From assembly GCF_011758765.1 (NCBI RefSeq), contig NZ_JAANOU010000001.1:5620262-5684261 (forward strand): a stretch of 64,000 nt of DNA. The letters run 5' to 3'. Both the position numbers and the translations under genes were made by a program. Below are positions 24,803 to 36,099 of this stretch, piece after piece. This DNA comes from Amycolatopsis viridis. GTDB lineage: Bacteria > Actinomycetota > Actinomycetes > Mycobacteriales > Pseudonocardiaceae. The notes under the pieces were generated by a model. The model worked only from the letters and a program-made list of their open reading frames with translations. It did not search any database and was not told the origin of the DNA. The number at the start of each line of letters is the position of its first letter. The stretch's first letter is position 1.

Positions 24803-26176
24803 GTGAACACGACACCGCATACCGAGCGGCGGACACTCACCGGGTGGTGTCGCACCGCCCCGACCGTCGCAGACGTGCTGACCACGCCGGACGTGGAGAC
24901 GATCGCCCGCGCGGTGGCGCAGGCCGGCGAGCGTGGCGTCATCGCCCGCGGGCTCGGCCGGTCCTACGGGGACCCGGCGCAGAACGCCGGTGGACTCGTC
25001 ATCGACATGACCGCCCTGAACACCATCCACTCGATCGACCCGGACAGCGGCGAGGTCGACCTGGACGGCGGGGTGAGCCTCGACCAGCTGATGAAGGCCG
25101 CGCTGCCGTACGGCCTGTGGGTGCCGGTGCTGCCCGGAACGCGCCAGGTGACCATTGGTGGCGCGATCGCCAACGACATCCACGGCAAGAACCACCACAG
25201 CGCGGGCAGCTTCGGCAACCACGTGCTGTCGATGGACCTGGTGACCGCGGACGGCAAGATCCGCACGCTCACCCCGGACGGCCCGGAGTCGGAGCTGTTC
25301 TGGGCGACGGTCGCCGGCATCGGCCTGACCGGCATCATCGTGCGCGCGAAGATCCGCATGAAGAAGACCGAGAGCGCCTACTTCATCGTGGACGCCGACC
25401 GCACCGCGAGCCTGGACGAGACCCTGGAGCTGTTCAGCAACGGGTCCGACCTGAACTACGACTACTCGATGTCGGTGCCCGACCTCATCAACTCCGACAG
25501 CCGTCTCGGTCGTGCCACGTTCTCCCGCGGCTCACTGGCCAAACTGGACCAGCTGCCGCCGAAGCTGCAGGCCGATCCGCTCAAGTTCGACGCGCCGCAG
25601 CTGATGACCCTGCCCGACGTCTTCCCGAACGGCCTGGGCAACAAGCTCACCTTCGGCATGCTCAACAACATCTGGCAGCGCACGGTGCCGAAGAAGGGCG
25701 CGCGCGGCAAGATCCAGAACCTGACGCAGTTCTACCACCCGCTGGACATGCTGGGCGAGTGGAACCGCGCGTACGGCTCCAAGGGCTTCCTGCAGTACCA
25801 GTTCTCCGTGCCGTTCGGCCGGGAGGACGCGCTCAAGGACCTGTGCCGCAAGATCGCGAAGTCCGGTCACTACTCGTTCCTGAACGTGTTCAAGCGGATG
25901 GGCGAGGGCAACCGCGCTCCGCTGTCCTGGCCGTCGCCGGGATGGATGCTGTCCGTGGACTTCCCCATCAAGGACGGCCTGGGCCGGTTCTGCACCGAAC
26001 TCGACGAGGACGTCCTGGCGGCCGGTGGGCGGCTCTACACCGCGAAGGACTCGCGCACCACGCCGGAGACGTTCGCGAAGATGTACCCGCGGCTGGAGGA
26101 GTGGCGCAAGATCCGCCAGTCGGTCGACCCCGAGGGCGTGTTCGCGTCCGACATGAGCCGGAGGCTTGAACTGTGA
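24803..26176 (+). CDS. dprE1: Decaprenylphosphoryl-beta-D-ribose 2'-oxidase DprE1
   Basis: 457 residues from GTG 24803; an ATG six codons upstream is less likely because the -10 element lies between them. The FAD-dependent enzyme oxidises decaprenyl-phosphoryl-ribose at C2, the first half of epimerisation to the arabinose donor. FAD-domain motifs include [34 protein letters not shown] and SMDLVTADG; the catalytic-lysine segment [13 protein letters not shown] is intact. Where M. tuberculosis has the benzothiazinone-reactive Cys387 (GWNICVDF), this enzyme reads GWMLSVDF, with serine at residue 384. It overlaps dprE2 by four bases (GTGA). Confidence 0.97.
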   Translation: MNTTPHTERRTLTGWCRTAPTVADVLTTPDVETIARAVAQAGERGVIARGLGRSYGDPAQNAGGLVIDMTALNTIHSIDPDSGEVDLDGGVSLDQLMKAALPYGLWVPVLPGTRQVTIGGAIANDIHGKNHHSAGSFGNHVLSMDLVTADGKIRTLTPDGPESELFWATVAGIGLTGIIVRAKIRMKKTESAYFIVDADRTASLDETLELFSNGSDLNYDYSMSVPDLINSDSRLGRATFSRGSLAKLDQLPPKLQADPLKFDAPQLMTLPDVFPNGLGNKLTFGMLNNIWQRTVPKKGARGKIQNLTQFYHPLDMLGEWNRAYGSKGFLQYQFSVPFGREDALKDLCRKIAKSGHYSFLNVFKRMGEGNRAPLSWPSPGWMLSVDFPIKDGLGRFCTELDEDVLAAGGRLYTAKDSRTTPETFAKMYPRLEEWRKIRQSVDPEGVFASDMSRRLEL

Positions 26177-26931
26177 TCGACGCTGTTGGCAATCCCCAGT
26201 CCCTGCTGCTGCTCGGTGGCACGTCGGACATCGCGCTGGCGATCGCGCGGAAGTACCTGGCCGACGCCCCGCAGCTGCGCGTCGTCCTGGCGGCGCGGGC
26301 GTCCGAGCGGCGCAAGGCGGCCGCCGAATCGCTGCGCGCGGCCGGCGCCGAAGTGTCCGAAGTGGACTTCGACGCGACGGACACGGCCGCCCACCCGGCG
26401 GTGCTGGACCAGGCGTTCGCGCACGGGGACATCGACGTGGCCGTGGTCGCGTTCGGCCTGCTCGGCGACCCGGAGGAGGCGTGGCAGAACCACGCGACCG
26501 CGGTCGAGCTGGCGACGGTGAACTACACGGCCGCGGTGTCGGTCGGGGTGGCGCTCGCGGACAAGCTCCGGAAGCAGGGTCACGGCTCGGTGATCGCGCT
26601 GTCCTCCGTGGCCGGTGAGCGCGTGCGGCGGTCGAACTTCGTGTACGGCTCGACCAAGGCCGGGTTCGACGGCTTCTACCTGGGCCTGGGCGAGGCGCTG
26701 GCGCCCTCCGGCATCACCGTGACGGTGGTGCGGCCGGGTCAGGTCAAGACGAAGATGACCCAGGGCCTGGGCAAGGCGCCGCTCGAGCAGACGGCCGAGC
26801 AGGTCGCCGAGATCGCGGTCGACGCGGCACGCAAGGGCAAGGACCTGGTGTGGGCGCCGGCCCAGTTCCGCGCGGTGATGTCGATCCTGCGGCACGTGCC
26901 GCGGCCGATCTTCCGCAAGCTGCCGATCTGA
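26173..26931 (+). CDS. dprE2: Decaprenylphosphoryl-2-keto-ribose reductase DprE2
   Basis: 252 residues, starting at a GTG within the dprE1 stop. A short-chain reductase: [19 protein letters not shown] is the cofactor loop, and [24 protein letters not shown] carries the catalytic Ser, Tyr and Lys. With NADH it reduces the DprE1 product to decaprenyl-phosphoryl-arabinose, the sole arabinofuranose donor for arabinan. DprE1 and DprE2 work as a pair, which the coupling supports. A perfect 16-bp hairpin 17 bp past the stop ends the transcript. Confidence 0.97.
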   Translation: MIDAVGNPQSLLLLGGTSDIALAIARKYLADAPQLRVVLAARASERRKAAAESLRAAGAEVSEVDFDATDTAAHPAVLDQAFAHGDIDVAVVAFGLLGDPEEAWQNHATAVELATVNYTAAVSVGVALADKLRKQGHGSVIALSSVAGERVRRSNFVYGSTKAGFDGFYLGLGEALAPSGITVTVVRPGQVKTKMTQGLGKAPLEQTAEQVAEIAVDAARKGKDLVWAPAQFRAVMSILRHVPRPIFRKLPI

Positions 26932-26948
26932 CGCGGATCAGCACCTGA

Positions 26949-26983
26949 CGACAGCCCCGGGCACGGTGTGCCCGGGGCTGTCG
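26949..26983 (+). terminator. 16-bp hairpin terminator of dprE1-dprE2
   Basis: CGACAGCCCCGGGCAC (26949-26964) pairs perfectly with 26968-26983 around a GGT loop. There is no T-tract, as is usual in high-GC actinobacteria. Confidence 0.8.
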
Positions 26984-27063
26984 CACGCGTGCCCCGTGTC
27001 CTCGGTCACGACGGGCACGGTCGCCGCCGCCCGTCCCGCAACAGCCAACCCACCCCCCGGACG

Positions 27064-27271
27064 GGCCAACACGCCACCCCCAGGGGCCAACACGCCACCC
27101 CGAGCGGCAAACACGCCACCCCGAGCGGCAAACACGCCGCATCCGGCGTGTTGGCCGTTCCGGGCCGCGTGTTTGCTGCTCCGGGCCGCGTGTTTGCTGC
27201 TCCGGGTGGCGTGTTCGCTGTTCCGGGCGGCGTGTTCGCTGCTCCGGGCGGGGTGTTTGCTGTTCTGGGCG
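27064..27271. repeat. Array of ten 21-bp units: four direct then six inverted
   Basis: Direct units containing GGC(C/A)AACACGCCACCCC start at 27064, 27085, 27106 and 27127. Inverse-complement units GCGTGTT(T/G)GCTGCTCCGGG start at 27146, 27167, 27188, 27209, 27230 and 27251. The period is exactly 21 bp throughout. The array lies between the convergent ends of dprE2 and a GT-C gene, so a transcript through it could fold into one very long stem. The 26984-27063 and 27272-27400 flanks hold no gene. A second array of the same family is at 55503-55659. Confidence 0.9.
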
Positions 27272-27400
27272 GCGGCCGTCTGACCGCCGGGGCGGTTACC
27301 ACGGCCGAGTCGCCCGGCGGCGGCCGTGGCGGGACTCCCGAGCGGCCGCGGCCGGGCCGGCGGGGGTGCGCCGCCGGGCGTTTCACCCGTCCGGGGTGCC

Positions 27401-29533
27401 CTACTGGCTCAGCCAGTAGCCGTAGGAGGTGTAGTCCGGGTACGGGTTCAGCAGCGGACGCGGCTGCTGGATCTCGATTCGCACCGACGGGCTCGTGATC
27501 AGCTCCGCGGGGACGGTGAAGCGGTACGTCGACCACGTCGTCTTCTGTTCGGGGCGCGTCCACACGCCCGCGTCGACCCCGTTGACCAGCACACGCATCT
27601 CGGGCACGGTGCCGTGCATCGCCGTGCGGGAAGTGATCGTCAACGGGCGGCCGGGCTCCAGGTCGTGCGCCGTGAACGTCTCACCGCCCACGATCGGGCG
27701 TGCGCTGTCGATGACGTCGCCGACGCGGGCCAGCGTCGTCCACGGCTGGGTGCCCGCCTGCGCGAGCACCGGCGCGTACTCGTGCTCGCCCTCGCTGCGC
27801 AAGTCGCCCACGTTCACGTAGTCCCGCAGCTCGCCCGGCACCTCCTGCCGGTCGCCGCTGCCCGCCAGCGACCAGTCGGCCCGGTACACGCCCAGCTGCC
27901 GGAACGGGACGATCAGCCGTCCACCGAGGTCCGGCTGTGCCTGCACGTCGAAGGTCATCTCCCGCGGCTTCTCCAACACGCCGACGTCCTTCAGCGGCTG
28001 GATCGACGGACCCGGCGGGGGTTCGTACACCGCGAAGTACGCGGGACGCTGCGCCGGTGGCAGGTGCTTCAACGCCTCGTAGAGCGAGCCGGTGCCGTTG
28101 TTCGCCGGGGCAGCGAACCCGTTGGTGCCCAGGCCGATCAGGTCCAGCACCGGGTGCTCGCTGAAGTACGCGACCGCGCCGACATCCTTGACCGCCACGA
28201 TCGCGCCGGGTGGCAGGTTGCCGCGCACCCACTGCGCCACCGACACGTCGGTGTCGCGGATCGCCGCGGTCGCCCGTCCGAACCGGACCGACCAGCTCGG
28301 CAACGTCACCAGCGACAGCACCAGCAGCACCACCAGCGCGGCGTGCAGCCCGATGCGCCGGACGCGCTCCTGGGTGACGAGCCGGGTCAGCGCGTGCACA
28401 CCGATCACCGCGAACAGGATGAGCAGCGGCATGAACGGCTGCACGTACCGCAGCTCGTGCGCCAGTGCGGTGTCCAACGTGGACACCGACAGCAGGACCA
28501 GCAGCAGGCCGCCCGTCACCGCGTACAGCATCGGCCGCCAGGTCGGCCGGGTCAGGAACACGTAGGCCATCCCGGCCGCGGACACCAGCAGCGCACCGGG
28601 GAACGCGAAGTCCTGCCCATCGAAGCCCAGGAAGATGCCGAGGAACGCGCGCACGTTCGCCATCGTGCGGTCGGTGAACTCGGTGACCCAGAACACCGGC
28701 CGGTCGTGCAGGAACGACTTCGACTGGATGCCGTTCGCGGACGCCGTGCCGGTCGCGATCTTGTAGAACAGCAGCTGCGCGGCGCCGACCGCGAGCGGCA
28801 GCAGCACCCACAAGCCGCGCCGCACGGCCCGGCCGGGCGCGATGGCCTTCCGGTGCTGGAAGATCGTCCACAGTGCCGCCAGCCCGAGCGCGGCCGCGAG
28901 GATCAGGCCCTCGGTGCGCACCAGCGCGAGCAGCCCGCCCAGCACCGGTGTCCACCGGAACCGCACCCACGGCTGCTCGGTCACGAACGCCAGCAGCGTC
29001 GCGACCACCAGCAGCATCACCAGGCCGACCTCCATGCCACTGGCCGATCCCCAGGCCAGCGGGCCGCTCAGTGCGACCAGCACCCCGGACCACACACCGA
29101 CCGCGCGGGACACCAGCCGCGTGCCCAGCACGGTGACCAGTCCGGCCGCCAGCGCGAAGCACACGACCCCGAAGCCGATCGCGAAGGCCAGCATGAACGT
29201 GCCGTGGAACCCGGCGGCGTAGGCGGCACCGAGCACCAGCGCGTACAGCACACTGCTCGCCCCGGCGCTGATGCCGTCGCCGGTGTTGAACTGGAAGAAG
29301 TGCCCCATCCCGATCTGCCGGCCGTACTGCAGGTGGATGTAGGTGTCGTCCAGCGGAGCGATCAGCTTGCCCTGGTTCCACGCCATACCGCTGGCGACGA
29401 ACAAGGCACCGACCAGCGCGGCGAGCGCGACGGTCAGCCAGAAAGCGGGGTCGGCGCGCAGCACCCGGCGAGCGCGGCGCGAAGTGCGGTCGACCTCGTC
29501 CGGAAGCTCGAGAACCTGTGTCACGTCACGCAC
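27401..29533 (-). CDS. GT-C membrane glycosyltransferase with C-terminal beta domain
   Basis: 710 residues. About a dozen transmembrane helices over residues 28-420, with the acidic GT-C motif after the first helix (APLDDTYIHLQYGRQIGMGH). A long extracytoplasmic C-domain (about 430-710) is beta-rich and ends in a jelly-roll-like segment (EMRVLVNGVDAGVW, SPSVRIEIQQPRPLL) that may bind sugar. GT-C enzymes use polyprenol-phosphate sugars outside the membrane. As the last gene of the glf-PAP2-ubiA-aftA operon it probably uses decaprenyl-phosphoryl-arabinose or a mannose donor on the cell-wall polymer. The GTG start at 29533 lies 27 bases after the preceding stop. Confidence 0.8.
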   Translation of the reverse strand: MRDVTQVLELPDEVDRTSRRARRVLRADPAFWLTVALAALVGALFVASGMAWNQGKLIAPLDDTYIHLQYGRQIGMGHFFQFNTGDGISAGASSVLYALVLGAAYAAGFHGTFMLAFAIGFGVVCFALAAGLVTVLGTRLVSRAVGVWSGVLVALSGPLAWGSASGMEVGLVMLLVVATLLAFVTEQPWVRFRWTPVLGGLLALVRTEGLILAAALGLAALWTIFQHRKAIAPGRAVRRGLWVLLPLAVGAAQLLFYKIATGTASANGIQSKSFLHDRPVFWVTEFTDRTMANVRAFLGIFLGFDGQDFAFPGALLVSAAGMAYVFLTRPTWRPMLYAVTGGLLLVLLSVSTLDTALAHELRYVQPFMPLLILFAVIGVHALTRLVTQERVRRIGLHAALVVLLVLSLVTLPSWSVRFGRATAAIRDTDVSVAQWVRGNLPPGAIVAVKDVGAVAYFSEHPVLDLIGLGTNGFAAPANNGTGSLYEALKHLPPAQRPAYFAVYEPPPGPSIQPLKDVGVLEKPREMTFDVQAQPDLGGRLIVPFRQLGVYRADWSLAGSGDRQEVPGELRDYVNVGDLRSEGEHEYAPVLAQAGTQPWTTLARVGDVIDSARPIVGGETFTAHDLEPGRPLTITSRTAMHGTVPEMRVLVNGVDAGVWTRPEQKTTWSTYRFTVPAELITSPSVRIEIQQPRPLLNPYPDYTSYGYWLSQ

Positions 29534-29560
29534 ACGCTCGGGCCCGATTTCGTGGTTGCC

Positions 29561-30337
29561 TCATCCCGCCAGGCTATCGCGCGACTCCCGCCACTGGTCG
29601 AACAGCAGGTCCTTGTGCAGCTCGTGGTAGCGCGCCAGGTCGAAGATGTGGACCGTCCGCGCCCAGCGGAGGTTCTCGTCCGGACGGAACCCGTCCGCCT
29701 CCGCACGCTCGAAATCGGTGCCGAGGTAGTAAACCCCGACCGAACCGTCCATGCTGATCCCGGCCACCTCGCAGGAGTACCCGAGATACTCGGCGCGTGT
29801 GGTCACCGCGGCGACACGGCCGCCCTCGGTCTCCAGCACCCCCGAGCGCGGTCGGCCGGCGACCACCGCCGCCTGGCCGTTGGGCCAGCCGCCGTGCATC
29901 GGCACCCCGTCGACCGGCCGCACGAACCGCGCGGCCCGCCAGCGCGTGAAGAGCAGGTCGTTCTGCCGCTCGGCGTAGTCACGCAGATCACGCATGTCGA
30001 CGGTCTTGTAGTACTCGTAGGAGTTCTCCTGCACGAACCCGTTGATCGTGGCCCATTCCTGGTCCCATTCGGCATCCAGCACGCGGGCGGTGCCGTTGTC
30101 GAACGCGGCGTCGACCATCACGCGGTGGTCCCGGTAGGCGGCGTAGACCTGCACCGAGAAAACGCGTTCACACATCTCCACCGGAACCGCGCCGGCGAGC
30201 TCCTGGTGCGGGAACGGGGACGGCCCCGGCGAGGCGGGCGGGAAGTGCACGTAGTTGTCGCCCGCCGCGTACGCGACCGGATAGGACACGCCGTCGACCA
30301 CGGCGAAAGTGCCGGTGCGGTACAGGGGGTAAGTCAC
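29561..30337 (-). CDS. Conserved-looking protein of unknown function inside the arabinogalactan operon
   Basis: 258 residues, no signal peptide and no membrane segment, no family recognised. It appears to be two similar strand-rich halves: FAVVDGVSYPVAYAAGDNYV near the start and VAAVTTRAEYLGYSCEVAGI later, each followed by an acidic turn and helices. Aromatic content is high (EWDQEWATINGFVQENSYEY). It lies 67 bp downstream of aftA and 27 bp upstream of the GT-C gene on the same strand, so it belongs to that operon. A cytoplasmic accessory role is guessed only from location. Confidence 0.7.
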   Translation of the reverse strand: MTYPLYRTGTFAVVDGVSYPVAYAAGDNYVHFPPASPGPSPFPHQELAGAVPVEMCERVFSVQVYAAYRDHRVMVDAAFDNGTARVLDAEWDQEWATINGFVQENSYEYYKTVDMRDLRDYAERQNDLLFTRWRAARFVRPVDGVPMHGGWPNGQAAVVAGRPRSGVLETEGGRVAAVTTRAEYLGYSCEVAGISMDGSVGVYYLGTDFERAEADGFRPDENLRWARTVHIFDLARYHELHKDLLFDQWRESRDSLAG

Positions 30338-30404
30338 GCCGGCGCCCCCTCGAAGTGTCCGACCAACTGGTGTGTCCGGAGCAGTTTACGAGAAGCTCAC
30401 ACAA

Positions 30405-32363
30405 TCAGCTAATCGGTGATGCCGAAGTGTTCACGATCACGGTGAACGGCCCGACATCGCGCCGCTGAAATTCACGCGACGCGAACAGTTCCGGCGCGAA
30501 TCCCACCTCGTCCACCCGCAGCGGAACGGCCCGGGGGAAGGTGTCCGAGGTGATCGGCGCCAGCAATTTTCCGTCGTTACCGCGTCGCAACACGAACACG
30601 TTCGGTGCCTCGTGCGGATTCGCCCGCAGCCGGGCGAGCAGGTCCGCGGAGCTGCGGGCCGTGGCCCAGGACCGGATCTCGTCGTTGCGCTGCGCGTACG
30701 CGCCCAGCGGGTTCGCGTAGTGCGGTGTGGTCTGCTGGAAACCCCAGTACGGTTCGAACGACAGCAACCGGTCGTGCGCCGACAACACGATGTTGCCGGT
30801 CGGCGGGCGCCCGGTCAGCTGGGCGATCGTGCTCACCAGCTGCGGCGTCCAGTACCCGTCCTGCTTCGGGTCGTGCTCGAAGTTCGCGTTCCAGCCGTCC
30901 GGGTAGTAATCGGACTCGGCGGTGTCCACCACGTTCTTGAGCGAAGAGCTGACGATCGTCTGGGACACCGAAACGGCGCCGAGCACGGCCAGGACGAACG
31001 CGACCGTGCGCACCGGGCGGGCGCGGCCGGTCAGCTTCGGCAGCGCGCGCACCAGCTCGGCCAGCGCGAACGCCCCGGCCACCGCCAGGACCACGTCGAC
31101 GGTCACGATGAACCGGAACGACAACAGCGTGGTGCGCACCAGCAGGGCGAGGTTCGACAGCGCGAACCACGCGTAGACCAGTGCGGCCAGCACGAGCAGC
31201 ACGAAGGCGACCGGGTCGCGGCGGGCGCGCAGCAGCAACCAGATCAGCCCGGCCAGGCACAGCACGCCGAACGGGTTCACGGATGTGAACGGCATCGGGA
31301 AGTACGCGCTGATCTCCGGCAGGAAGTGCGCGGCCACGTTCGGCTTGCCGAGACCGCCGGCGAGGATGAACGGCCCCCAGGTGATCAGGGCGAGTGCCGC
31401 GGTGATCACGCCGATCACCACCAGGCGCAGCAGCAGCCGCTTGAGCACCGGCCCGGCTGGTTCCCCGGCGCGGACGGCCAGTACCAGGGTGATCAGGGCC
31501 AGCAGCACCACCGCGGCCACCCCGAACGCCACGTGCAGCGTGTAGGTGACCGCGGAGAACCCCAGGTAGACACCGATCAGCACCAGCGTCCAGGCGGGCA
31601 CCCGGCCGCGGAACCGCAGCACCCGCCAGGCCAGCAGCATGATCGGCGCCAGCCACGCGGTGGTCGGCCACGCGTAGGGCTCCTCGGGCGCGACCGCGAC
31701 GAACCCGGCCAGCACGGTCGCCACCGACGCGAGCAGCGCCATCCGCCGCCGCACGACGAGGCTCCACAACACGAACGCGACCACCCCGGACACCGCGGCC
31801 CAGGTGATCGAATACGGCTTGTAGGCGGCCCAGCCCTCCAGGCCGAGCAGGTTCGCGAACCGGCCACCGAGCCAGAACCAGCCGCCCGGGTAGTAGGCGG
31901 CCAGGCCGTGGTAGTTCACGTCCGACAGCCCCGCCGACGTGGTCAGCCGCTCCATGTACTGGAGGCGGAAGGTGTTGTCCACGCTGGAGCCGCCCAGGAA
32001 GAACCGGGTGCCTTGCAGCGGGATCGCCAGCAGCAGGGTGGACAGTGCGGTCAGCGCCGCCCAGCTGCCGCCCAGGCGCACCCACAGCGGCCAGCGGGCC
32101 GCTCGGGGGTACACCAGCGCGCCGAACAACACGACGACGATCGCCGCGACCGCCAGGTTGACCAGCGCGTCCGGCACGTACGTGCCCGGGTCGATCCGCA
32201 GCCGGTTCGCGCCGAACTGGAGCACGAGGCTGAGCACGACCGCAGCCACGACGCCCAGCACGAGCTCGGTCAGGGTGCGACCGGGTCCGAGCCGGGTGAG
32301 CGGCTGGTGCTTCCCGGGTTCGGTCGCCGTGTCTCCGCCGGGCCGGGCCAAGGTGCTCGTCAC
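30405..32363 (-). CDS. aftA: Galactan 5-O-arabinofuranosyltransferase AftA
   Basis: 652 residues (M. tuberculosis AftA: 643), from a GTG overlapping the DPPR synthase stop (GTGA); the longer upstream frame is rejected. AftA primes the galactan with the first arabinofuranose residues using decaprenyl-phosphoryl-arabinose. It has about eleven to thirteen transmembrane helices between residues 30 and 460, a first periplasmic loop with the family segment VDNTFRLQYMERLTTSAGLS and AAYYPGGWFWLGGR, and a soluble C-terminal domain of about 190 residues (YYPDGWNANFEHDP, LSFEPYWGFQQTTPHYANPL). Coupling to ubiA links donor synthesis with use. Confidence 0.94.
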   Translation of the reverse strand: MTSTLARPGGDTATEPGKHQPLTRLGPGRTLTELVLGVVAAVVLSLVLQFGANRLRIDPGTYVPDALVNLAVAAIVVVLFGALVYPRAARWPLWVRLGGSWAALTALSTLLLAIPLQGTRFFLGGSSVDNTFRLQYMERLTTSAGLSDVNYHGLAAYYPGGWFWLGGRFANLLGLEGWAAYKPYSITWAAVSGVVAFVLWSLVVRRRMALLASVATVLAGFVAVAPEEPYAWPTTAWLAPIMLLAWRVLRFRGRVPAWTLVLIGVYLGFSAVTYTLHVAFGVAAVVLLALITLVLAVRAGEPAGPVLKRLLLRLVVIGVITAALALITWGPFILAGGLGKPNVAAHFLPEISAYFPMPFTSVNPFGVLCLAGLIWLLLRARRDPVAFVLLVLAALVYAWFALSNLALLVRTTLLSFRFIVTVDVVLAVAGAFALAELVRALPKLTGRARPVRTVAFVLAVLGAVSVSQTIVSSSLKNVVDTAESDYYPDGWNANFEHDPKQDGYWTPQLVSTIAQLTGRPPTGNIVLSAHDRLLSFEPYWGFQQTTPHYANPLGAYAQRNDEIRSWATARSSADLLARLRANPHEAPNVFVLRRGNDGKLLAPITSDTFPRAVPLRVDEVGFAPELFASREFQRRDVGPFTVIVNTSASPIS

Positions 32364-33409
32364 AGGTAGAACGTGACCCCGAGGGTGGCGACCCACAGCA
32401 CACCCAGGATCTGCAGGACGCGGTCCTTGAGCACGATTTCGTCCGGCGCGCCGGCGGTGCCGCCGTCCACGTCGACCGCGTACCGCAGCACCGCGATCAC
32501 GAACGGCACCATCGAGATGACCGGCCACACCGACTGGTCAGCCCTCTCCCGCAGCTCGAACGCCCACAGCGAGTAGGACATGATCAGGATCGCGGCCGCG
32601 GTGGCCCACACGAAGCGCAGGTAGCTGGCCGAGTACTTCTTCAGCGACGACCGGATCTTCGCCCCGGTCCGCTCGAACAACATGATCTCGGCGTACCGCT
32701 TGCCCGCCACCATGAACAGCGAACCGAACGCCGTGACCAGCAGGAACCACTGCGACAGCGCGATACCGGCAGCCACGCCACCGGCGATCGAGCGCATCAG
32801 GAAGCCCGACCCGACGATCGCCAGGTCGATCACCGGCTGGTGCTTCAGCCCGAAGCAGTAACCCAGCTGGACGGCCTCGTAGACCCCCAGCACGATCGCC
32901 AGCTGCGGGCTGGCCAGGAACGACACGGCCAGACCGACGCCGAAGAGCAGCACCGCCACCACGTACGCGACGGGCACCGGCACGATCCCGGCCGCGATCG
33001 GCCGGTTCCGCTTCGTCGGGTGCGCCCGGTCGGCCTCCACGTCGATCGCGTCGTTGACCAGGTAGACCGACGACGCGACCAGGCTGAACGCCACGAACGC
33101 GATGACCGCGTCGAGCAGCACCGTGCCGTTGGTGATCTGAGCCGCGGTGAACGGCGCGACGAAGACCAGGACGTTCTTCGCCCACTGCTTCGGCCGCGCG
33201 GTCTTGGCGACGCCGACGACCATGCTCAGCGGGCCGCGCTGGGCCGCCGGAGCCGGCGCGGCCGCCTCGGCGCCCGGATCCGCAGACTCCGCCGGCTCCG
33301 CGGACTCGACGGGCTCCGCAGAGTCGCGGGTCTCCGCCGTCTCCGCCTCGGCCGTCTCGCTGGTTTCGTCCACGATCTCGGCTTCCGCGTTGTTCACTGA
33401 TTTGGTCAC
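32360..33409 (-). CDS. ubiA: Decaprenyl-phosphate 5-phosphoribosyltransferase (UbiA family, Rv3806c-type)
   Basis: 349 residues from the GTG at 33409, ten bases after the PAP2 stop. It joins PRPP to decaprenyl phosphate, the committed step to the arabinose donor. UbiA motifs: RPKQWAKNVLVF, then the aspartate-rich NDAIDVEADRAHPTKRNRPI. About nine transmembrane helices follow. The first 75 residues are a low-complexity acidic Ala/Glu/Ser region (ETAEAETAETRDSAEPVES) not present in M. tuberculosis Rv3806c (about 300 residues); probably a cytoplasmic disordered tail. Confidence 0.94.
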   Translation of the reverse strand: MTKSVNNAEAEIVDETSETAEAETAETRDSAEPVESAEPAESADPGAEAAAPAPAAQRGPLSMVVGVAKTARPKQWAKNVLVFVAPFTAAQITNGTVLLDAVIAFVAFSLVASSVYLVNDAIDVEADRAHPTKRNRPIAAGIVPVPVAYVVAVLLFGVGLAVSFLASPQLAIVLGVYEAVQLGYCFGLKHQPVIDLAIVGSGFLMRSIAGGVAAGIALSQWFLLVTAFGSLFMVAGKRYAEIMLFERTGAKIRSSLKKYSASYLRFVWATAAAILIMSYSLWAFELRERADQSVWPVISMVPFVIAVLRYAVDVDGGTAGAPDEIVLKDRVLQILGVLWVATLGVTFYL

Positions 33410-33419
33410 GGGTGGTTCC

Positions 33420-35184
<1,765 letters not shown>

Positions 35185-35208
35185 TCACGGCGACCGCACC
35201 CCCATTGA

Positions 35209-36093
35209 CTATCGCGCGCCACGCAGGCCCGGCAGCACGTCGGCGACCACTTCTTCGAGCACCGCCTCCCGGCCCGCGTACGGGCCGGACGAACGCGGCC
35301 AGTGCACGACGACGTCGGTGAAGCCCAGCTCGGCAGCGCGGCCCGCCGCGTCGACGAACGCCTGCTTGCTGACCAGCGAAAACACCGGCGACGCGTCCAG
35401 GGTGAGGTACCGGTGGACCTCGTCGCCGGAACGGTCGGAGTCGGCCAGCGTCTGCTCGAAGCGCTCCGTCAGCCCGGCCACCCCGCGCCACCACTCGTCG
35501 AGCGACTCGGCCTCCCGGCCGGTCGTCACCCAGCCGCCACCGTAAGTTGCCGCAATCTTCATCGCGCGCGGTCCGTTCGCCGCGATCAGGAACGGAATCC
35601 GGGGCCGTTGCACGCATCCGGGCAGGTTCCGCGCGCCGCGCGCGGTGTAGTACGCGCCCGCGTAGTCGAACCGGTCGGTGGTGAGCAGGCCGTCGAGTGC
35701 CTCGACGAACTCGGCGAACCGGTCGGAGCGCCGGCGCGGGGACAGCTCCTCGCCGCCCAGCACGCCCGCGTCGTAGCCCAGGCCGCCGGCGCCGATACCC
35801 AGCACGAGCCTGCCGTCGGAGACGTCGTCCAGGCTGATCAGCTCCCGGGCGAACGGCACCGGGTGGCGGAAGTTGGGCGAGGCGACGAACGTGCCGAGCC
35901 GGATCGTGGAGGTGACCATCGCGGCGGCGGTCAACGTGGGCACCGCGGAGAACCACGGTCCGTCCACCAGCGTCCGCCAGCCGAGGTGGTCATAGGTCCA
36001 GGCGTGGTCGAAGCCGTACTCCTCGGCCGCCCGCCACTTCGGCTCGGCCGCCCACCACCGGTCGTCGGGAAGAATCACGATGCCTACGCGCAC
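35209..36093 (-). CDS. LLM-class flavin/F420-dependent oxidoreductase
   Basis: 294 residues with the luciferase-like TIM-barrel pattern: GFDHAWTYDHLGWRTLVDGPWF, LTAAAMVTSTIRLGTFVASPNFRHPVPFARE, and DDVSDGRLVLGIGAGGLGYD. Many actinobacterial members use coenzyme F420; the substrate is not readable. It lies upstream of glf on the same strand and is divergent from the HAD hydrolase. A TAGCGT six bases before its GTG suggests a leaderless start. Confidence 0.9.
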   Translation of the reverse strand: MRVGIVILPDDRWWAAEPKWRAAEEYGFDHAWTYDHLGWRTLVDGPWFSAVPTLTAAAMVTSTIRLGTFVASPNFRHPVPFARELISLDDVSDGRLVLGIGAGGLGYDAGVLGGEELSPRRRSDRFAEFVEALDGLLTTDRFDYAGAYYTARGARNLPGCVQRPRIPFLIAANGPRAMKIAATYGGGWVTTGREAESLDEWWRGVAGLTERFEQTLADSDRSGDEVHRYLTLDASPVFSLVSKQAFVDAAGRAAELGFTDVVVHWPRSSGPYAGREAVLEEVVADVLPGLRGAR

Positions 36094-36099
36094 CGGTCC

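Noticed and set aside
27064..27271. CRISPR array.
   Set aside because: The units abut with no unique spacers, half are inverted, and no cas gene is present in the window.
27401..29533. EmbA/B/C arabinosyltransferase.
   Set aside because: At 710 residues it is far shorter than Emb proteins (about 1,100) and lacks their layout; called only as GT-C.
30612..32369. A long plus-strand frame opposite aftA, and similar long frames opposite other genes (for example 27326-30412, 33604-35208, 41160-42629).
   Set aside because: These are shadows produced by high GC at third codon positions; they are Arg/Gln/Ala/His-rich and have no domain.
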